Source: Verrucomicrobiales bacterium
GTDB lineage: Bacteria; Verrucomicrobiota; Verrucomicrobiia; Verrucomicrobiales; Verrucomicrobiaceae
Length of the DNA stretch: 7,260 nt
Reading direction: 5' to 3'
Assembly: GCA_003453085.1 (NCBI GenBank)
Contig: DMMK01000097.1
Span: 1 to 7,260 of the forward strand
The position numbers and the translations under genes are program-made. The notes under the pieces are model-generated. The model was given only the letters and a program-made list of their open reading frames with translations, was not told where the DNA came from and made no database searches. Below, in pieces: positions 1 through 6,104 of this stretch. Each line of letters opens with the position of its first letter. Position 1 is the first letter of the stretch.

Positions 1-1
1 T

Positions 2-325
2 GATCCCATGATCATCCTGAACAGTCCCGCTGGTACGTTTGACTTCGCTACCTTTAACTGGGCACGGCTGCGTTACCGCAGCAGTTCGGCACCCCAGATT
101 TGGGAAAACAGTGCGGTGGGTGGCCAGTCGTTCAATGGGGGTGCCAATACCGCGGCCTTTCTTGAGGCCCGCGGAGATCCCGCCAACCCAAACCCGACGG
201 GTTCAGGCTACCGCATTGATCCGGTGAACAGCGTCGCTGCGGGCACGCCTTATACCTTTGAACTCGACTACTTCATGGCCGACCGCATGCAGACGCTGGG
301 CCTGGGAGAGTGGGATGCCGATGGA
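2..325 (+). repeat. Beta-rich module, copy 1 (protein-level repeat, 5' end outside window)
   Basis: This segment aligns by eye with positions 422-742. Matching landmarks are ILN against VLN near the start, FNW(A)RLRYR against ATWGLVEIRM, YRIDPV against LRLDPV, AGTPYTFELDY against AGQSFEVDY, and the terminal EWDADG against YWDADG. The landmarks keep a nearly constant offset of 136-139 residues. Copy 1 contains an insertion or diverged stretch around residues 50-68 and begins upstream of the window. Confidence 0.65.
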
Positions 326-1831
326 GATTTTAATGGCCCCAGCGCCAGCGGCAGCACCTGGACGGGAAGCAACCTCACAGGGCTGACGGTTTCCGGTGGA
401 GTGATCTCCGGCACGGGTTCTGGAGACGCGGTGCTGAACCAGGGCATGAGCTTCAACGGTGCCACGTGGGGGCTGGTGGAGATACGGATGAAGGCCACGG
501 GTTCCTTTGCTGAGTTCTTTTGGGCAAACAATGGCTCGTTCGTTGGCGCTCAGCGGGTGGATCTGGGCAGTCAGGATGGAAGCTACCACGTTTACACCTT
601 GGATTTTTCCAAAGAGAGCACCTGGATCAGCGGGGCAAACATGCGCCTGCGGCTGGATCCGGTGACGGTGGCAGGGCAGTCTTTCGAAGTGGACTACGTG
701 CGTGTCATGCAGGTGCCTGTGGGCTACTGGGACGCCGATGGAAATACGACTGCCGCCACAGGTGGCAGTGGTGTGTGGGAATCGTCCCAGACGAATCGCT
801 CCTGGCGTGGCGAGCAGAGCAGCACGGCTGGCGGCGGCTTGCCCACCTACTGGGTCAACAGTCCCTATGACGATGCAGCCTTTGCCGGAACGGCAGGCAC
901 GGTGACGGTCAATGGCACGGTGACGGTGAATGATCTTTCGATCCAGACCAGCGGGTATCTGATCACCTCCGGCACCCTCACGATGGCAGGTGCAGCGCCA
1001 GCCATTGAGGTGACAACGGGTGCCTCCGAAGTCCAGTCCACACTGGCAGGGACGGCAGGGTTGAACAAAACCGGCAGCGGCACGCTGGTGCTCTCTGGCA
1101 GCAACAGTTACTCCGGTGGCACGGCTGTCAGCGCAGGTACTCTACTGGTGGCCAATGGCAGTGGATCTGCCACGGGGACTGGGGCTGTGAATGTGGCGGC
1201 TGGTGCGACTTTGGGCGGCAATGGATCGCTTTCCGGGGCCGTGACAGTCAATGGGCGTTTGTCGCCGGGTGGGGACGGCTCACTGGCGAACCATGGCATC
1301 GGCGTCTTGCGGACCGGGGCACTGACGCTGACGGCATCCTCCACCGGCAGTGTGTTGGAACTGGCTGGCAATGGCTATGCCAGCGACACCCTGACCCTGC
1401 AAGGTGGCAGCGGTATCAATACGGGCTACATCGGCACTGCGGGTAACCGTATGGCGGGCCGCAATGACCGGCTGGATGTCCTGGGTGCTTTGAACCTGAG
1501 CGAAGCCGGTTCGGTACAGGTGGCCTTTGCCGACGGCTATTTGCCCGCCTATGGCCACGCTTACGATTTGCTGGACTGGTCCAGCCTCACCATCACCAAC
1601 TTCACTTACGGCAGCCTGGGGACATTGCGCACCGGGGGCGACCTGGAAAACGCCTCCTTTGATCTTGATCTGCCGGATCTGAACTCCGCCACCACCGGCC
1701 TGTATTATAACATGGACGCCTTTCTTTCCCACGGCGTCATTGTGGTCGTGCCGGAGCCGGGTCGCATGGCGTTGCTGCTGTGTGCGGGCTTTGGTCTGCT
1801 GCTACGCCGTCGTCGTGCCGGGCTGGCCTAA
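2..1831 (+). CDS. PEP-CTERM surface protein with autotransporter-type beta-strand repeat (5'-partial)
   Basis: Probable secreted, surface-anchored protein; no enzymatic role is visible. The first ATG is at position 8, but the frame is open to the window edge and the residues after that ATG are not a signal peptide. The true start therefore lies upstream; numbering here is from the ATG at 8 (607 residues). Residues 1-106 and about 139-245 are two diverged copies of a beta-rich module, each ending in WDADG. Residues 251-350 are Gly/Thr/Val-rich beta strands with a short tandem repeat. Residues 351-396 match the autotransporter-associated beta-strand repeat (KTGSGTLVLSG, then SYSGGT, then VSAGTLLV). 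Residues 397-575 are further beta-rich sequence. Residues 581-607 are a PEP-CTERM tail. No outer-membrane beta-barrel domain follows the repeat, so export should rely on an N-terminal Sec signal (off-window) and an exosortase. Family assignment is firm; function is unknown. Confidence 0.9.
   Translation, partial: DPMIILNSPAGTFDFATFNWARLRYRSSSAPQIWENSAVGGQSFNGGANTAAFLEARGDPANPNPTGSGYRIDPVNSVAAGTPYTFELDYFMADRMQTLGLGEWDADGDFNGPSASGSTWTGSNLTGLTVSGGVISGTGSGDAVLNQGMSFNGATWGLVEIRMKATGSFAEFFWANNGSFVGAQRVDLGSQDGSYHVYTLDFSKESTWISGANMRLRLDPVTVAGQSFEVDYVRVMQVPVGYWDADGNTTAATGGSGVWESSQTNRSWRGEQSSTAGGGLPTYWVNSPYDDAAFAGTAGTVTVNGTVTVNDLSIQTSGYLITSGTLTMAGAAPAIEVTTGASEVQSTLAGTAGLNKTGSGTLVLSGSNSYSGGTAVSAGTLLVANGSGSATGTGAVNVAAGATLGGNGSLSGAVTVNGRLSPGGDGSLANHGIGVLRTGALTLTASSTGSVLELAGNGYASDTLTLQGGSGINTGYIGTAGNRMAGRNDRLDVLGALNLSEAGSVQVAFADGYLPAYGHAYDLLDWSSLTITNFTYGSLGTLRTGGDLENASFDLDLPDLNSATTGLYYNMDAFLSHGVIVVVPEPGRMALLLCAGFGLLLRRRRAGLA
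422..742 (+). repeat. Beta-rich module, copy 2 (protein-level repeat)
   Basis: This is the better-preserved copy, residues about 139-245. It reads as a jelly-roll-like pattern of alternating strands: VEIRMKATG, then AEFFWAN, then YHVYTLDF, then RLRLDPV, then FEVDYVRV, ending at WDADG. The strand pattern resembles carbohydrate-binding-like beta-sandwich modules found in Verrucomicrobia surface proteins. That structural reading is inference from composition and pattern only. Confidence 0.6.
896..931 (+). repeat. 18-base tandem duplication encoding GTVTVN twice
   Basis: Positions 896-913 and 914-931 are two adjacent 18-base units, ggcacggtgacggtcaat and the same with one C-to-G change near the end. 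They keep the reading frame and encode residues 297-308 as GTVTVN repeated. This is a small in-frame duplication that extends a beta-strand region. Confidence 0.9.
1058..1195 (+). other. Autotransporter-associated beta-strand repeat within the surface protein
   Basis: Residues 351-396 show the recognisable order GLNKTGSGTL, VLSG, NSYSGGT, VSAGTLLV and GTGAVNV. These are the hallmarks of the passenger-domain repeat (TIGR02601/PATR type), which forms one or more rungs of a beta-helix. Only one clear copy is visible. The next stretch, AAGATLGGNGSLSG followed by VNGRLSPGG, is the usual continuation in these proteins. Confidence 0.85.
1748..1828 (+). other. PEP-CTERM sorting signal
   Basis: Residues 581-607 begin with VPEP, continue with a hydrophobic stretch (MALLLCAGFGLLL, residues 587-599) and end with RRRR plus four residues. 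This is the three-part exosortase recognition signal. By family knowledge, such proteins are exported and then processed at the PEP motif by an exosortase (EpsH/XrtA-like), which is encoded elsewhere. The tail ends at the natural stop codon, so the C-terminus is complete. Confidence 0.93.
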
Positions 1832-2583
1832 ACGGGTGTCATTCCAAGACGGCTCAGCACTTTGGTAAGGTCTTCCGCCAAAGGTGCCTCCACGCTTAAT
1901 CTCTGGCCACTGGCCGGATGTTTGAGCGTCAGCCGATGCGCGTGCAAGAAGAGGCGTTTCAGCCCCAGATCCTTCCTCATTCTCCGATTCAATTCGAAGT
2001 GGCCGTACACGTCATCGCCTAACAAATGATGCTGTCGTGATGAGGCCTGCACCCGGATCTGGTGGGTCTTGCCGGTGATGAGGGTGATGTCCAGCAGGGA
2101 GACTTTTTCTGAGGCATGATGGGCCAGGGTGCGAAAGTCCAGTTCGGCATTGGGCAGCCTGCCTTTGATGACTGCGGTGCGTACGCGTCCTTTTTCTCGG
2201 ATGGTGGTAAGGTGGTCCAGCCAGGTGCCTTCTGGGCCGGGGTTTCCACGCACCAGGGTGAGGTACTGTTTCTGCACGGCGTCTTCATCAAAGAGGGCGC
2301 GGCATTTCTCCGCCGTCTTTTCATCAAAGGCCGCCATGAGGACGCCTGAAGTATCCTGGTCCAGGCGGTGAATCAGCCAGACTTTTCCGGCAGGGGAGTC
2401 GAAGCATTTCTGATCCAGGTCATACCGTCCTTCAAAGGCGGCCTGCTCCGTGCTGCGGGCGGTATTGGGATGGGAGAGAACACCGGCGGGTTTGTTCACG
2501 ATCACGATGAAGCGATCCCTGTGCAGGATGGGGCAGGTGGTGATGGCAGGGGACTCAGCCGAAGACATGGCTACGGATGGCAT
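1828..2583 (-). CDS. RluA-family RNA pseudouridine synthase, TruC-like
   Basis: Converts a uridine in structured RNA to pseudouridine in the cytoplasm. The 251-residue protein has the family motifs in order: NKPAGVLSHP (residues 30-39), HRLDQDTSG (72-80, with the catalytic Asp predicted at 75), QKQYLTLVRG (104-113), GKTHQIRVQ (171-179) and LFLHAHRL (211-218). There is no N-terminal S4 RNA-binding domain, unlike RluC and RluD. The C-terminal pattern, YGHFELNRR with the later RLFLHAHRL and KHPASGQRL, resembles E. coli TruC, which modifies tRNA U65, more than RluA. That subfamily call is from memory of the sequences, and the actual target could be tRNA or 23S rRNA. The ATG at 2583 follows the ATPase stop by 15 bases without a clear Shine-Dalgarno. 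An ATG five codons later (2568) is an equally plausible start because the conserved domain begins around residue 17. The stop overlaps that of the convergent surface-protein gene. Confidence 0.92.
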   Translation of the reverse strand: MPSVAMSSAESPAITTCPILHRDRFIVIVNKPAGVLSHPNTARSTEQAAFEGRYDLDQKCFDSPAGKVWLIHRLDQDTSGVLMAAFDEKTAEKCRALFDEDAVQKQYLTLVRGNPGPEGTWLDHLTTIREKGRVRTAVIKGRLPNAELDFRTLAHHASEKVSLLDITLITGKTHQIRVQASSRQHHLLGDDVYGHFELNRRMRKDLGLKRLFLHAHRLTLKHPASGQRLSVEAPLAEDLTKVLSRLGMTPV

Positions 2584-2598
2584 GAGGTGGGGCAGGTG

Positions 2599-5274
2599 TC
2601 ACGAAAACGATGGCACGAGGCGCACCTCGTGCGCCCCCATCTGGGCATAGTCAGCCGGGGTGCAGGTGAGGAGGATGATCTGAAGGCCGCGGGTGGCGGC
2701 AAGATCCAGCATGCGCTGGAGGTTCTGCACGCGTTCGGGATCGGAGTGGGCGAAGGCATCGTCGAAAACCACGGGAAGGCAGCCGTCGTGGGATTCGGCC
2801 AGGATTTCTGCCAAGGCCAGACGGAAGGCGGCGGCCACCTGTTCCCGGGCTCCTTCGCTCAGGCTGTCGAACGAGAAGGCACCCTGGCGGCCTCGGCTGA
2901 GAGTGAGGCCCTGAAACTGGTTGTCCTGCAGCGTGACATTCACCTGCACATCTGTGCCGAACAGACGCTGCAAGTATCCCGTCACACGCTCCGCCAAAGG
3001 GCGGGTGAACTGGTCTGCCAGAGTCTGCTGCTCCTCCAGCAGGAGGTCATGGATGTGTTTGATGGCGCGCGCGTGGCGTTCCGCTGCTTCCCGATGGGCC
3101 CGTGCCATCTGCGCACGTGCTTCGGCCAGGGCCAGGGCTGCGGCTGGGTCGCTGCTGCCATCGCTGCGGAGAAGGGCGATGGCGGAAATTCGCATTTCAT
3201 GCGCCTGCATCTTCTTGTCGCTCTGGAGCTTCCAAGCCCGTTCAAAGCGCGCCTGGTCAGCCTCCAAATGTTCGGGCTGATGCTGGGCCAGGGCTTGTCG
3301 GGTGGCGGCGATCTGGGCCTCAGCCGTGGTCTTGAGAATCTGTGCCTCAGCTAGGGCTTGAGCCCGGGTGTGGTCATCGCCTTCATGCTCGATCAGCATG
3401 GAGAGACGTGTCTCCACCTGGGTGATTTCTGTCTCCAGCGCCCGCATGGATTCTATCTGTTGGGTGAGGGCTGCTTCAGTCTTTTTGAGTGCAGACTGCT
3501 GGGCCTCCAGCTGCCTGCGGCAGGTCTGCTGGTGTGTCTCGGCTTCAGCGAGGTTTCGTTTGGTTGCCGCGAGATCCAAAGAGGCTGGTGAGCCGGTGGC
3601 ATGCCGTCTCTCCACCTCGGATTTTGCGGCGGTGAGTTCGCGTTCGGCAGCGGTCAGTTCGGCGGCCAGCTTTTCGTAATCCAGCCCTTTGAGTTCGGCC
3701 GTCACGGTCTTCCACTCGGTCTGCAAGTGCTCGCGCCCTGCCTGAGCGGCGCTGGCTTCAGCGAGTGTTTTGACCCCGAGTTTGCCGAGTGCTTCGCGTA
3801 ACTGGTGCAGCGTTTCCTGTTCCTGCTGGCGGGCTTCGGCGAGGGAGGTGCCTCCACCCGGACGGATGCGCAGCCGGGTTTCGCCCACGGCCAGTTCAGT
3901 CTCCTCTGTGAGGGTGAGACGCTGCCCGTTTGTGAGTGTTTCCTTGCCTGCCTGAACGGGGTGCGGGGATGACAGAACTTCAATCTCCGTGGCCACACTG
4001 GCCAACATGACCTGGGCTTTGTCATGCGCACGTTCCAGGCCCTGAAGCTGGCGCAGCGCGGCCGCATCCACTTTGGCCAAGCGCTCGGCCTGTTGTTCTA
4101 TGGAGGTCCGCTGGTCCAGCAGGTCCCGGATTTGTTTCGCGCGTGTTTGAAGGCGATCTTGCAGCCGTGTCTTTTCCTGAAGGCTAGCCTGAGCCTGGGC
4201 GAGATCATGCTGCGCCCGTGCTTCTTGAAGTGTTTGCTCAGCGCGACGGAGAGTGTCCTCGGTCTCATCCTGTGCCTGCCGTGCGGAAAGGCTGGCTTGT
4301 TTGAGGGTGCCCAGCTTTTCATTCTGGGGAGCCAGACTGGCGCGTTGGCTCGTCAAGGCTCGTCCGAGTTCCGATACTTTTTGTTCGGCGTTGAGCCGGG
4401 ATTCATGAATCCGGATGGCTTCATTGGCGGCGCGGAGCTGGTCTTGCTCCAACAGACGGAGACGGGTGATTTCGGCGCTGCGTTGGCCGAGATCGACTCT
4501 CTCCGCCTCCTGGTGATTCAGCGCGTTGTCAGCCTCGGTGATCTGGGCGCTGGCTCGTTCATGCTGGGCAATCGCGTGCTGAAGGTTTTGCAGGATGCTA
4601 CGGGCTTGGGCTTCCGCCTCCACGGCTTCGCTCTCGGCTTGAAGGGCCTGGCCATATTCTGATCCAGATTTTGGTTCCCAATTCTGTTTGAAGATGGCTT
4701 CTGCCAAAGCTGCAAAGTAACCCGACACCTGTGTATCAACGGCAGACTGGACCACAGATGCTCCTCCGTGGGATTGCAAGCGTTGAACCAGAGAACCATG
4801 CTCACGGCCGATTGATCCGAGTGGGTCTCCTGACGACTTCCCCTGCCACACCCACAGGTGCGACCATTCCGCGTTGAGTTTGTCCGGATCCGTGTACTTC
4901 CTTCCGTTCTCAATTTTGATCAGCGCTGCCAGTTTTTCTTCAGCCTCATCTCCCTGCCAGGTTGCACCCGCAGTCTGCGTCAGGCGAGTGGTGCCGGAAG
5001 CACCTTTAAAAATCTTGTGCAGCGTATAACGTTTTCCTCCGGCCTCGAACTCCACCTCCACTTCTGGTTTTCCACCGTGGATCATCGACTCCATGAGGCG
5101 GTGGATTTCCGTATTCCCCTTCGCCTTTAAAAACAAGGCCCGGTGAGCAGCCTCCACCAGCGTGCTTTTGCCGGATTCATTCGGGCCGCCGATGAGGGTA
5201 CGCGACGGGTCTAGATCCACCCGCAGCTCTTTATGGCGGCGGTAGTTGCGGACAGTGATGGAATGAAGGCGCAT
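2599..5274 (-). CDS. SMC/Rad50-like coiled-coil ATPase (YhaN/SbcC-type)
   Basis: Predicted cytoplasmic ABC-type ATPase of the Rad50/SbcC/YhaN class, likely acting on DNA ends or chromosome structure. Numbering is from the ATG at 5274 (891 residues). The N-terminal head begins MRLHSITVRNYRRHKEL and has Walker A GGPNESGKST at 29-38. HLWVWQGKS (139-147) lies in the helical part of the head. A long Ala/Glu/Gln-rich coiled-coil arm spans about 206-430. A Gly/Thr-rich beta insertion (about 435-475, ending RLRIRPGGG) sits near the apex. The return arm spans about 476-760. The C-terminal head has ABC signature LSEGAREQ (805-812), Walker B LPVVFDDAF with acidic D838/D839, and D-loop AHSDPER. No CxxC zinc hook is present in the coil. 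The switch region reads LLTCTPADY, with Thr where a His is usual. The frame can be extended to a TTG at 5322, but those 16 extra residues precede a canonical family N-terminus, so I chose ATG 5274. No SbcD/Mre11-like nuclease is adjacent. The exact role is unknown. Confidence 0.88.
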   Translation of the reverse strand: MRLHSITVRNYRRHKELRVDLDPSRTLIGGPNESGKSTLVEAAHRALFLKAKGNTEIHRLMESMIHGGKPEVEVEFEAGGKRYTLHKIFKGASGTTRLTQTAGATWQGDEAEEKLAALIKIENGRKYTDPDKLNAEWSHLWVWQGKSSGDPLGSIGREHGSLVQRLQSHGGASVVQSAVDTQVSGYFAALAEAIFKQNWEPKSGSEYGQALQAESEAVEAEAQARSILQNLQHAIAQHERASAQITEADNALNHQEAERVDLGQRSAEITRLRLLEQDQLRAANEAIRIHESRLNAEQKVSELGRALTSQRASLAPQNEKLGTLKQASLSARQAQDETEDTLRRAEQTLQEARAQHDLAQAQASLQEKTRLQDRLQTRAKQIRDLLDQRTSIEQQAERLAKVDAAALRQLQGLERAHDKAQVMLASVATEIEVLSSPHPVQAGKETLTNGQRLTLTEETELAVGETRLRIRPGGGTSLAEARQQEQETLHQLREALGKLGVKTLAEASAAQAGREHLQTEWKTVTAELKGLDYEKLAAELTAAERELTAAKSEVERRHATGSPASLDLAATKRNLAEAETHQQTCRRQLEAQQSALKKTEAALTQQIESMRALETEITQVETRLSMLIEHEGDDHTRAQALAEAQILKTTAEAQIAATRQALAQHQPEHLEADQARFERAWKLQSDKKMQAHEMRISAIALLRSDGSSDPAAALALAEARAQMARAHREAAERHARAIKHIHDLLLEEQQTLADQFTRPLAERVTGYLQRLFGTDVQVNVTLQDNQFQGLTLSRGRQGAFSFDSLSEGAREQVAAAFRLALAEILAESHDGCLPVVFDDAFAHSDPERVQNLQRMLDLAATRGLQIILLTCTPADYAQMGAHEVRLVPSFS
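3850..3978 (-). other. Beta-rich insertion at the coiled-coil apex of the ATPase
   Basis: Roughly residues 433-475 of the ATPase interrupt the heptad-rich arms. Pro/Gly-containing beta-strand sequence appears here (SSPHPVQAG, then GQRLTLTEETELAVG, then TRLRIRPGGG). The position, about midway between the two head halves, is where Rad50/SbcC proteins carry a zinc hook and SMC proteins a hinge. The segment has no cysteine, so it cannot be a zinc hook. I infer a small dimerisation or structural domain. Confidence 0.6.
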
Positions 5275-5357
5275 GGAAGGGCAGCAGGCAGGCAAGGTGG
5301 AACGCAGCCCATGCAATGGCAAGGCTCCGCAGGAGGAAACGTGCGTTCTCTGCTGGC
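5275..5357 (-). other. 83-base intergenic gap between the SDR and ATPase genes
   Basis: This is the only sizeable gap in the minus-strand run. Read on the minus strand it is pyrimidine-rich just before the ATG at 5274, with no Shine-Dalgarno-like AGGAG. It contains a small imperfect palindrome, CCATTGCATGG, at about 5310-5320. I see no convincing -35/-10 pair and no hairpin followed by a T run. It could hold an internal promoter, but nothing in the bases demonstrates one. Confidence 0.35.
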
Positions 5358-6104
5358 TTACAACTTGCCGATCTGGCCCACGGTGAGGCCGCCATCAATG
5401 GTGATGATTTCCCCCGTAAGATAACGCCCGGCCTGGGAGCACAGAAACACCACGGCACCAGCGCAATCCTCGGGTTTGCCGACCTCACCGAGCAGGATCT
5501 TTTTCTCGTAGTGACGCAGCAGGTCCTGCGCACGGGGTTCCATCCAGGCGGAGGTCAGGGGCGTGCGAATGAGACCAGGGGCGATGCCATTGACGCGGAT
5601 CTGCATGGGGGCCAGGGAAACGGCGAGGGTGCGGGTGAGCATGACCAGTGCGCCCTTGCTGGCATCGTAGGCGCAGGAGTCAGCCTCCGCTTGGAAACCA
5701 TTGGTGGAGGAGGTGATGACGATGCTGCCGGGCACTCCCCGGGCCACGCACTGGCGGGCAAAGGCCTGAGCGAGAAAGAAGGTGGAGGTGACATTGAGCT
5801 GGAAGGTGCGGTCCCACAGTTCCCGGGTCATCTCCAGCACGGGCAGATCAAAGAAGCTGCCAGCATTGCAGACCAGGATGTCCACATCGCCGGCGGAATC
5901 CATGAGAAGCTGGGCTCCTTCAGGATCGAGCAGGTCTGCTTTCACATAGCCAGCGGCATCGTGCAGGTCGTGCGGACGTTCTTGCAGGCCGTGATGCACC
6001 ACGGCGGCTCCGGCTTCATGGAGGGCTTGGCCGATGGCCAGACCGATGCCCTGTGAGGAGCCTGTGACGAGGGCGCGATGTTCTTCAAGCGAGAATGCTT
6101 TCAT
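5358..6104 (-). CDS. Short-chain dehydrogenase/reductase (classical SDR)
   Basis: A soluble NAD(P)-dependent oxidoreductase acting on an alcohol or ketone; the substrate is not predictable. The 248-residue length is typical of classical SDRs. The cofactor-binding TGSSQGIG lies at residues 14-21 and NAG at 80-82. The catalytic tetrad is complete: N104 (LNV), S133, Y146 and K150 (YDASK), with the normal 13-residue Ser-Tyr spacing. IAPGLIRTPL follows at 174-183, and the C-terminus has GRYLTGEIITIDGGL (226-240). Nearest functional classes would be 3-oxoacyl-ACP reductase-like or sugar/polyol dehydrogenases such as gluconate 5-dehydrogenase; motifs do not separate these. The ATG start lies inside the end of the amidohydrolase gene, a 20-base overlap that suggests translational coupling. 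The upstream sequence CTGAAGCTGAAAG offers only a weak ribosome-binding site. Confidence 0.93.
   Translation of the reverse strand: MKAFSLEEHRALVTGSSQGIGLAIGQALHEAGAAVVHHGLQERPHDLHDAAGYVKADLLDPEGAQLLMDSAGDVDILVCNAGSFFDLPVLEMTRELWDRTFQLNVTSTFFLAQAFARQCVARGVPGSIVITSSTNGFQAEADSCAYDASKGALVMLTRTLAVSLAPMQIRVNGIAPGLIRTPLTSAWMEPRAQDLLRHYEKKILLGEVGKPEDCAGAVVFLCSQAGRYLTGEIITIDGGLTVGQIGKL

Noticed and set aside
1760..1900. Intrinsic terminator between the convergent genes
   Set aside because: No GC-rich hairpin followed by a T run on either strand could be found; the junction is fully coding.
2368..3354. Long plus-strand open frame (328 codons) antisense to the ATPase
   Set aside because: Its translation shows no recognisable domain and mirrors the high-GC codon usage of the ATPase gene, whose protein has clear Walker and signature motifs. 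Treated as a shadow frame.
4024..4662. Plus-strand open frame of 212 codons with Leu/Phe/Gly-rich, membrane-like composition
   Set aside because: The hydrophobic look is what the antisense of Glu/Gln/Ala-rich coiled coil gives; it lies wholly within the ATPase.
2599..5274. ATPase as part of a known SMC-type anti-phage defence system
   Set aside because: Some defence systems use SMC-like ATPases, but no nuclease, protease or other effector gene and no mobile-element context is visible; the neighbours look like housekeeping and metabolism genes.
5316..6056. Plus-strand open frame of 246 codons antisense to the SDR
   Set aside because: The minus strand encodes a complete SDR with all catalytic residues; the plus frame is Gly/His/Gln-rich without motifs.
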